Notes under the pieces: generated by a model
The model's database searches: none
Told to the model about the DNA's origin: nothing
The model's input: only the letters and a program-made list of their open reading frames with translations
Translations under genes and position numbers: made by a program
Source of the DNA: Alkalimonas sp.
Lineage (GTDB): Bacteria; Pseudomonadota; Gammaproteobacteria; Enterobacterales; Alteromonadaceae
DNA length: 11,041 bases
NCBI GenBank assembly: GCA_022565655.1
Contig: JAIUMG010000093.1
Coordinates: 1-11,041, forward strand
Direction of reading: 5' to 3'
In this document: piece by piece, positions 6,484 through 11,041 of the stretch
Position numbering within the stretch: the stretch's first letter is position 1
Layout: each line of letters begins with the position of its first letter

Positions 6484-7641
6484 TTACAAGATATCGCTGG
6501 CCGCTTCATCCAGCAAGCGACGACTGATGATTAAACGCATGATTTCGTTGGTTCCCTCTAAAATCTGGTGAACCCGAACATCACGGAAGTGACGTTCTAA
6601 AGGATACTCTTTGATGTAGCCATAACCGCCATGCAGTTGCAGCGCCTGATCACACACCTGAAACCCTACATCTGTGGCAAAGCGCTTAGCCATGGCGCAA
6701 TAAGCGGTTGCTTCCGGATCTTGTTGATCCAGCTTAAACGCAGCCAGGCGCACCAGTTGCCGTGCCGCGACCAGCTCTGTCGCCATATCGGCCAGTTTGA
6801 ACTGCAGTGCCTGAAAAGCTGCCAGAGGTTTGCCAAATTGCTGACGCTCCCGCATGTAATTACGCGCCGTTTCCAGCGCCTGTTGCGCCGTACCAATGGA
6901 GCAGGTGGCGATATTGATACGGCCACCATCCAACCCTTTCATCGCAAAGGCAAACCCCTGCCCTTCGTCACCCAGTAAATAATGCGCAGGGATACGCACA
7001 TCTTCAAAGGTAATCAAGCGGGTTGGCTGGGCATTCCAGCCCATTTTTTCTTCGGCTTTGCCGTAAATTACGCCCTTGGCATCCGCGGGCACAATAAAAG
7101 CAGAAATGCCTTTCGGTCCAGCCTCTCCAGTTCGCGCCATCACCACCAGCAACTCGGTACTGCCAGCCCCGGAAATAAACATCTTCGAGCCATTCAGTAC
7201 ATACTCATTGCCATCTTTTTTCGCAGACGTACGTAAAGCCGCAGCATCGGAGCCAGAACCCGGCTCGGTTAAACAGTAGGACGCCAGTTTCTGGCCAGTA
7301 ACTAAATGCTCGCACCATTCCGCCTTGGCATCAGCAGTACCCCAGTTCGCCACCATCCAGGTCGCCATATTGTGAATGGTCAGCATGGCCGTGGTAGCGG
7401 TACAGCCCATCGACAATTGCTCAAAAATAATGGATGAGTCGAGTCGGGATAAACCCATACCGCCATCTTCTTCCGGGGTATACAAAGAGCAAAAGCCCAT
7501 CTCGCCTGCTTTTTGGATCACATCTTTGGGGAAATGATGGTCACGGTCCCACTGGGCCGCATAAGGGGCTAGTTCCTGGCCGGCAAACTGACGGGCAGAA
7601 TCGGCAAATGCTTGTTGGTCTTCGGTTAAATTGAAATTCAT
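6484..7641 (-). CDS. Acyl-CoA dehydrogenase, isobutyryl-CoA dehydrogenase (ACAD8) type
   Basis: This FAD enzyme desaturates isobutyryl-CoA to methacrylyl-CoA and probably 2-methylbutyryl-CoA to tiglyl-CoA, passing electrons to ETF. It has 385 residues, normal for the family. The signature LTEPGSGSD is at 124-132, R241 is in 'GLDGGRINIA', and the FAD/adenine motif is 'LQLHGGYGYIKEYPLER' (334-350). The catalytic base is E362 in 'ILEGTNEIMR'. The stretches around 'GGRINIATCS' and 'LADMATELVAARQLVR' closely resemble human ACAD8 rather than isovaleryl- or short-chain enzymes. The reading frame is open to 7722, but the upstream residues are non-homologous and derive from the palindromic spacer. The ATG at 7641 begins the conserved 'NFNLTEDQQAFADSAR'. 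AAGG lies about 9 nt upstream, a weak ribosome site. A 267-bp spacer separates it from mmsA upstream. Confidence 0.92.
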   Translation of the reverse strand: MNFNLTEDQQAFADSARQFAGQELAPYAAQWDRDHHFPKDVIQKAGEMGFCSLYTPEEDGGMGLSRLDSSIIFEQLSMGCTATTAMLTIHNMATWMVANWGTADAKAEWCEHLVTGQKLASYCLTEPGSGSDAAALRTSAKKDGNEYVLNGSKMFISGAGSTELLVVMARTGEAGPKGISAFIVPADAKGVIYGKAEEKMGWNAQPTRLITFEDVRIPAHYLLGDEGQGFAFAMKGLDGGRINIATCSIGTAQQALETARNYMRERQQFGKPLAAFQALQFKLADMATELVAARQLVRLAAFKLDQQDPEATAYCAMAKRFATDVGFQVCDQALQLHGGYGYIKEYPLERHFRDVRVHQILEGTNEIMRLIISRRLLDEAASDIL

Positions 7642-7662
7642 AGGTTTTGACCTTACCGCTGT

Positions 7663-7774
7663 ACCAATCACTACGCTTTCAGGGGATTTAAACGCTCGCC
7701 CGTTCGGCTCTCCCAGCCTCACTTTTGATTGCTCGCTTATTAATTCCCCTTACGCTGCGCTCGTTCCGATTGGT
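7663..7774. repeat. Palindromic element with short terminal inverted repeats (MITE/REP-like candidate)
   Basis: ACCAATC (7663-7669) and GATTGGT (7768-7774) are perfect inverted repeats bounding 112 bp. Inside them AGGGGATTTAA (7681-7691) pairs with TTAATTCCCCT (7740-7750) with one mismatch. The interior repeats CGCTCG-like words (7692-7697, 7758-7763). The element lies between mmsA and the acyl-CoA dehydrogenase gene, where the rest of the operon has short gaps. It encodes no recognisable protein. Whether it is a dispersed repeat, a regulatory RNA or decayed sequence cannot be told from one copy. Confidence 0.45.
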
Positions 7775-7804
7775 CATTTACTCTGAACTTGCAGGCGGGC
7801 GGAG

Positions 7805-7872
7805 CCGGAACAACTAAGCAGACATTCAAAAGCGAATTTGGGAGAAATTCGCGAGTCTGCGTGTTGTTACGG
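7805..7872 (-). terminator. Nested palindrome after mmsA, terminator-like inner hairpin
   Basis: Three nested stems share one axis: AACAAC/GTTGTT (7809-7814, 7863-7868), GCAGAC/GTCTGC (7818-7823, 7855-7860) and GCGAATTT/AAATTCGC (7832-7839, 7845-7852). An outer CCG/CGG (7805-7807, 7870-7872) sits beyond one mismatch. On the minus strand the inner 8-bp stem with a CTCCC loop is followed by TTTT (7828-7831), so it could terminate or stall transcription about 57 nt past the mmsA stop. The larger fold may instead be an mRNA-stabilising or dispersed repeat structure. Confidence 0.5.
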
Positions 7873-7908
7873 TGGAAGCCCCGCACTACAAATACACTTA
7901 AATCTGAC

Positions 7909-9405
7909 TTAACGTAAATTAATCGACATATTGGGGCCTGAGACCGGAATATCGTCGTTGAACCAACGCGCAGTGATGGTTTTGGTCTCGGTATAAAACC
8001 GCACCGCTTGCTTACCATAGGCATGCTGGTCACCGTAGAACGAACCTTTCCAGCCTGTGAACGAGAAGAATGGCAGTGGTACCGGGATCGGAATATTAAT
8101 CCCAACCTGACCGACTTCAATCTCATGCTGGTACTTACGCGCAGCGGCTCCGCTGGCGGTGAAAATCGAGGTGCCATTGCCATAAGGGCTGTCATTGACC
8201 AAAGCAATCGCCTCTTCCAGCGTGTCCACCGAGGAGGTACATAGCACAGGGCCAAATATCTCTTCTTTGTAGATGGTCATCTCTGGAGTAACATCGGAAA
8301 ATACAGTCGGGCCAACCCAGTTGCCATTCGGGTAATCTTTTACCTGACAATCAGAGCCATCAACCAGGCAGGTCGCACCTTCTTTCTTACCTTGATCAAT
8401 CAATGATAATACGCGGGCTTTGGCTTGCGGGCTGATTTGTGGGCCATAGGCTGCATTTGGATCGGTATAGACCCCAGGATGCACCTTGCCAATGGCTTCA
8501 GCTACTTCAGGGATCCAATCTTGTGCTGCGCCAACAAAAACAGCCACAGAAATTGCCATGCAACGCTGGCCAGCTGCCCCCACAGAAGCACCCACCAAGG
8601 CATTGATCACTTGTTGCTTATTGGCATCTGGCATCACCACCATGTGGTTTTTCGCCCCAGCAAAGGCCTGCACCCGCTTCAGGTTATCAGTCCCGGTTTT
8701 GTAGATATACTGCCCGACATTGACCGAGCCAACAAAAGAAATCGCTTTAATATCCGGGTGGTGCAAAATGGTATCCACTTGCTCCTTCGCCCCATGTACC
8801 ACTTGCAATACGCCCTTAGGTGCACCCGCTTCAGCAAACAGCTCAGCGATCCGATTCACTGTCATTGGGTCTTGCTCTGATGGTTTCAGTATAAAGGTAT
8901 TGCCACAGGCAATCGCCATCGGGAACATCCATAATGGGATCATCGCCGGGAAGTTAAAGGGAGTGATACCAGCACAAACGCCTAATGGCTGAATGTAGCT
9001 ATAGGTATCGATGCTGCGGGCCACATTCTCTACCGTTTCACCCATCATCAATGAAGGAATATTAGCGGCTTGCTCAACCACCTCAATACCGCGCCAGACA
9101 TCGCCTTTGGCATCCTCCAGCGTTTTGCCCAATTCCTGACAAATAATTTCAGCAATATCGGTTTGATGTTCTTTCAGCAAATTGCCAAAACGCATCATTA
9201 GGCGAGCTCGCTCTGATACCGGTACTTCCTTCCAGCTTTGAAAGGCTTGTTTTGCAGAAGCAATGGCACGGGCCATTTCATCTTGTGTGGTACAAGGCGC
9301 TTGCGCAATCACATCCTGAGTTGCCGGGTTGGTTACTGGGATCCATTGCTCAGTGGTTGAGTCAATAAATTCGCCATCAATAAAAAGTTGGACTTGCTTG
9401 GTCAT
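7909..9405 (-). CDS. mmsA: CoA-acylating methylmalonate-semialdehyde dehydrogenase
   Basis: This enzyme converts methylmalonate semialdehyde plus CoA and NAD to propionyl-CoA and CO2, the last step of the valine branch. It is a 498-residue aldehyde dehydrogenase. N151 of the oxyanion site lies in TPFNFP (148-153), K174 in LKPSE, the FVGS dinucleotide motif is at 224-227, and catalytic C282 is in GQRCMA. The usual ELGGK general-base motif is replaced by 'FAGAKNH' (248-254), the hallmark of the CoA-dependent MMSDH subgroup. EEIFGP is at about 386-391. GGGAGAA precedes the ATG. A second ATG five bases upstream (9410) runs only ATG-TTA-TGA and overlaps the true start. The gene is flanked by unusual spacers: a terminator-like hairpin 5' (9420-9476) and a palindromic region 3'. 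Confidence 0.95.
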   Translation of the reverse strand: MTKQVQLFIDGEFIDSTTEQWIPVTNPATQDVIAQAPCTTQDEMARAIASAKQAFQSWKEVPVSERARLMMRFGNLLKEHQTDIAEIICQELGKTLEDAKGDVWRGIEVVEQAANIPSLMMGETVENVARSIDTYSYIQPLGVCAGITPFNFPAMIPLWMFPMAIACGNTFILKPSEQDPMTVNRIAELFAEAGAPKGVLQVVHGAKEQVDTILHHPDIKAISFVGSVNVGQYIYKTGTDNLKRVQAFAGAKNHMVVMPDANKQQVINALVGASVGAAGQRCMAISVAVFVGAAQDWIPEVAEAIGKVHPGVYTDPNAAYGPQISPQAKARVLSLIDQGKKEGATCLVDGSDCQVKDYPNGNWVGPTVFSDVTPEMTIYKEEIFGPVLCTSSVDTLEEAIALVNDSPYGNGTSIFTASGAAARKYQHEIEVGQVGINIPIPVPLPFFSFTGWKGSFYGDQHAYGKQAVRFYTETKTITARWFNDDIPVSGPNMSINLR

Positions 9406-9419
9406 AACATGCTTCTCCC

Positions 9420-9476
9420 GAAAAAATAAAATCAGACCGTTTGGCTTATTATTATTTGGAACTGCCTAACGGTCTG
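9420..9476 (-). terminator. Intra-operon terminator/attenuator-like hairpin between thiolase and mmsA
   Basis: CAGACCGTTTGGC (9433-9445) and GCCTAACGGTCTG (9464-9476) form a 13-bp stem with one mismatch and an 18-nt A/T-rich loop. On the minus strand the stem is followed by ATTTTATTTTTT, as in an intrinsic terminator. The mmsA Shine-Dalgarno sequence starts directly after this U-rich tract. It begins about 20 nt past the thiolase stop codon. Partial termination, giving more thiolase than downstream mRNA, or protection of the thiolase mRNA 3' end are both plausible. Confidence 0.7.
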
Positions 9477-9497
9477 TACTGAAATTAAAGTCGTGCC

Positions 9498-10682
9498 TTA
9501 CAGGACTTCTACCGCCAGTGCGACAGCCTCGCCACCGCCAATGCACAAAGAGGCAACACCCGTTTTTTGGCCACGCTTTTTCAGTGCGTGAATTAAGGTC
9601 ACCAGAATACGGGCACCTGAAGCACCAATAGGATGACCCAGCGCACAAGCACCACCATTCACATTGACTTTGTCGTGCTCTAGCCCTAACTCTTGGATAG
9701 CCAACATAGTCACCATGGCAAAGGCTTCGTTAATTTCCCACAGATCCACCTGGTCTTTCTGCCAACCGGCTTTTTCCAAAACTTGCTGCATCGCCCCCAC
9801 TGGCGCAACGGTGAATAATGCAGGTTCAATTGAGTGAGTGGCATGAGCCACTACTTTCGCAAGTGGCGCGATCCCTTTGGCTTTGGCGTCCGATTCACGC
9901 ATCAAAATCAGCGCAGCAGCACCATCGGAAATAGAACTGGAGTTCGCCGCGGTAATGGTGCCGTCTTTCGCAAAAGCTGGCCGAAGGCCCGGGATCTTGT
10001 CGATTTTGGCATTGCCCGGCTGTTCATCAATAGCAAAGGTGACTTCCCCTTTGCGACTGGCATACACCATCGGTGCAATCTCTTCAGCAAAAGCGCCACT
10101 TTCTATAGCGGCTTGCGCACGGGTCAGTGATGTCACTGCAAACTGATCCATGGCTTCACGGCCAATGCTGTATTCATTGGCGGTATCTTGAGCAAAACAG
10201 CCCATCGCTTTGCCATCGTAGGCATTCTCGAGCCCATCCAGCATCATGTGATCTTTCACTTCACCGTGGCCCATGCGAAAACCAGCGCGGGCTTTTGGCA
10301 ATAAGTAAGGTGCATTCGACATCGACTCCATACCACCTGCTACCACCACATCGGCGGAACCTGCTTTAATGAGGTCATGAGCTAGCATCACGATTTTCAG
10401 CCCTGAACCACACACCTTATTGATGGTGGTTGCTCCAGCAGACAACGGCAAGCCCGCTTTAATAGTCGCCTGACGCGCTGGAGCCTGCCCCAGCCCTGCA
10501 GGCAGAACGTTGCCCATAATCACTTCGCTGATTTGCTCACCTGAAATTCCGGCCTCGGCCATGGCTGCCTTGATCGCAGTTGCGCCTAAATCAGTGGCAC
10601 TTACTGTGGATAAACCACCCATAAATCCACCCATGGCAGTCCGCTTTGCTGCCACTATTACGATTGAATCTTGCTCGGCCAT
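9498..10682 (-). CDS. Thiolase (acetyl-CoA C-acyltransferase, probable 2-methylacetoacetyl-CoA thiolase)
   Basis: A 394-residue biosynthetic-type (AtoB/ACAT1-like) thiolase, normal in length. The acyl-accepting cysteine is C91 in NKVCGSG. The other catalytic residues are H350 in GHPIGASG and C380 in SLCIGGGE, and NEAF is at 318-321. As the first gene of a Val/Ile operon it most likely cleaves 2-methylacetoacetyl-CoA to propionyl-CoA and acetyl-CoA, the last isoleucine step. Acetoacetyl-CoA thiolysis is an alternative and could link to leucine breakdown. The ATG at 10682 has CGGAG about 8 nt upstream. Its promoter (10731-10758) overlaps a perfect LiuR-like palindrome, and another dyad (10705-10718) lies in the leader. 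One residue in the 'NSSSISDGAAA' stretch (about 248-258) differs from the commoner NASGINDGAAA, which may reflect substrate range. Substrate choice is from context. Confidence 0.9.
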   Translation of the reverse strand: MAEQDSIVIVAAKRTAMGGFMGGLSTVSATDLGATAIKAAMAEAGISGEQISEVIMGNVLPAGLGQAPARQATIKAGLPLSAGATTINKVCGSGLKIVMLAHDLIKAGSADVVVAGGMESMSNAPYLLPKARAGFRMGHGEVKDHMMLDGLENAYDGKAMGCFAQDTANEYSIGREAMDQFAVTSLTRAQAAIESGAFAEEIAPMVYASRKGEVTFAIDEQPGNAKIDKIPGLRPAFAKDGTITAANSSSISDGAAALILMRESDAKAKGIAPLAKVVAHATHSIEPALFTVAPVGAMQQVLEKAGWQKDQVDLWEINEAFAMVTMLAIQELGLEHDKVNVNGGACALGHPIGASGARILVTLIHALKKRGQKTGVASLCIGGGEAVALAVEVL

Positions 10683-10704
10683 CAGTGTTTCTCCGTTCTC
10701 TGTA

Positions 10705-10718
10705 ACAAATAAATTTGT
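10705..10718. promoter_or_regulatory. AT-rich dyad in the thiolase leader
   Basis: ACAAAT-AA-ATTTGT is a perfect 14-bp dyad. It lies between the predicted transcription start (about 10724, minus strand) and the thiolase Shine-Dalgarno sequence, where a repressor could block transcription. No known regulator is assigned; chance occurrence in AT-rich DNA is possible. Confidence 0.3.
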
Positions 10719-10730
10719 GTTAGAGCCTAC

Positions 10731-10758
10731 ACCATATTGACGTTTACGCCAACGTCAA
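10731..10758 (-). promoter_or_regulatory. Promoter of the Val/Ile operon with LiuR-type operator
   Basis: On the minus strand TTGACG (10753-10758), a 16-bp spacer and TATGGT (10731-10736) form the promoter. A perfect inverted repeat, TTGACGTT (10737-10744) and AACGTCAA (10751-10758) with a 6-bp centre, covers the -35 box and the whole spacer. The minus strand reads CGTAAACGTCA within it, and the liuR promoter holds a near-identical CGTAAACTTCA. Binding inside the spacer is where MerR-family regulators act. The resemblance to published LiuR boxes is from memory. Confidence 0.7.
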
Positions 10759-10892
10759 CCTTATACCACTATGGTGCAGTTTTGTCGTGTTGGTTCGTTA
10801 TTTTGCATTGGTCTGCCCAGTGTTTTTGGCATTTTTGCTTTACAACGAGCGTAAATTGCATCTTTGACAAAAACCAACCGCCAGCCCCCAGC

Positions 10893-10921
10893 TTTACCTT
10901 TACGTAAACTTCACTTATAGT
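10893..10921 (+). promoter_or_regulatory. liuR promoter with LiuR-type operator in the spacer
   Basis: TTTACC (10893-10898), a 17-bp spacer and TATAGT (10916-10921). The spacer begins with the perfect palindrome TTTACGTAAA (10899-10908) and contains CGTAAACTTCA (10903-10913), matching the site in the divergent operon promoter. The predicted leader is about 20 nt. The arrangement implies autoregulation by the MerR-type protein encoded just downstream. Confidence 0.65.
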
Positions 10922-10947
10922 TGTCGGCAGATTTCAGGAAGATAGCT

Positions 10948-11041
10948 ATGACGCAAATAACCGAAACCACCTATTCTATCAGTGAGTTGGCTAAAGAGTT
11001 TGATATCACGACTCGCAGTATCCGTTTTTATGAGGATCAGG
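10948..11041 (+). CDS. liuR: MerR-family regulator of branched-chain amino acid degradation, N-terminal fragment
   Basis: Only the first 31 codons are present; the gene runs off the right edge. They encode most of the MerR winged-helix DNA-binding start: 'YSISELAKEFDITTRSIRFY' (residues 9-28) followed by EDQ. The pattern TTRxIRFYED is characteristic of LiuR, the regulator of leucine and other branched-chain acyl-CoA pathways in gammaproteobacteria. AGGAAG lies about 8 nt upstream of the ATG. It is transcribed divergently from the Val/Ile operon. Both promoters share a palindromic motif, which supports LiuR acting on both. In related bacteria liuR is followed by the leucine-degradation (liu) genes, which would then lie to the right of the window; that is inference. 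Another MerR subfamily cannot be excluded without the effector domain. Confidence 0.82.
   Translation, partial: MTQITETTYSISELAKEFDITTRSIRFYEDQ

Noticed and set aside
7642..7722. 27-residue N-terminal extension of the acyl-CoA dehydrogenase
   Set aside because: The extension derives from the palindromic spacer and is unlike family N-termini; the ATG at 7641 starts the conserved region.
7805..7872. Integron attC site, suggested by the nested imperfect palindrome
   Set aside because: The terminal R'' (RYYYAAC) and R' (GTTRRRY) core sites are not present in the right places, and there is no integrase or cassette structure.
7740..8255. 171-codon minus-strand frame overlapping the 3' part of mmsA and the spacer
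   Set aside because: Most of it is out of frame with the convincing mmsA sequence; its tail is only a translation of the palindromic spacer.
10864..10869. Perfect -35 box TTGACA upstream of liuR
   Set aside because: No -10-like hexamer occurs 15-19 bp downstream; the sequence there is C-rich.
1..11041. Search for CRISPR arrays, insertion sequences, tRNA genes, toxin-antitoxin or defence genes
   Set aside because: No regular repeat-spacer units, transposase-like frames, cloverleaf tRNA signatures or defence-type domains were seen.

Overview
The window is chromosomal DNA of a gammaproteobacterium, most likely an aquatic member of the Alteromonadales (Shewanella/Rheinheimera-like). This rests on the gene order of the branched-chain amino acid catabolic cluster, the LiuR-type MerR regulator, and protein sequences typical of that group. 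The genus is inference, because no 16S sequence or species marker lies in the window.

Left edge (1-238): no protein gene. Two strong sigma70 promoters point left out of the window. Their -10 boxes are 123 bp apart and both have GC-rich discriminators. A hairpin leader follows the second. This is the layout of a ribosomal RNA operon's P1-P2 region, so an rrn operon probably starts just beyond base 1. A hairpin at 198-232 separates it from a small DUF6482-type gene (239-550, minus).

Middle-left (551-2804): a 173-bp divergent spacer leads to a 549-residue response regulator with an N-terminal receiver domain and a long TPR-like helical region (724-2373, plus). Its architecture is like Vibrio VieB, and it has no visible kinase partner. 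Its stop codon overlaps that of a convergent, secreted NTF2/DUF4440-like protein (2370-2804, minus), sharing TTAA.

Main block (2824-10760, minus): a seven-gene valine/isoleucine degradation cluster. In transcription order it encodes a thiolase, methylmalonate-semialdehyde dehydrogenase (mmsA), an ACAD8-like acyl-CoA dehydrogenase, enoyl-CoA hydratase, 3-hydroxyisobutyryl-CoA hydrolase, 3-hydroxyisobutyrate dehydrogenase (mmsB) and an SDR-type 2-methyl-3-hydroxyacyl-CoA dehydrogenase. It ends in a textbook TTCG-loop terminator. For valine, isobutyryl-CoA passes through dehydrogenase, hydratase, hydrolase, MmsB and MmsA to propionyl-CoA. For isoleucine, 2-methylbutyryl-CoA passes through dehydrogenase, hydratase, SDR and thiolase to propionyl-CoA plus acetyl-CoA. 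The last four genes are tightly packed (TAATG and ATGA junctions, a 12-nt gap). The first three are separated by a 92-bp spacer with an attenuator-like hairpin and a 267-bp spacer with two palindromic elements.

Right edge (10683-11041): a 265-bp divergent control region, then the first 31 codons of a MerR-family regulator (liuR, plus). Both divergent promoters carry a CGTAAAC(G/T)TCA motif inside the -35/-10 spacer, consistent with LiuR control of the operon and of itself.

The genes belong to known families. The parts most worth following up are non-coding: the shared operators, the attenuator-like hairpin before mmsA, the palindromic spacer before the acyl-CoA dehydrogenase, and the inferred rrn promoter pair. 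I found no convincing new defence, mobile or CRISPR system.
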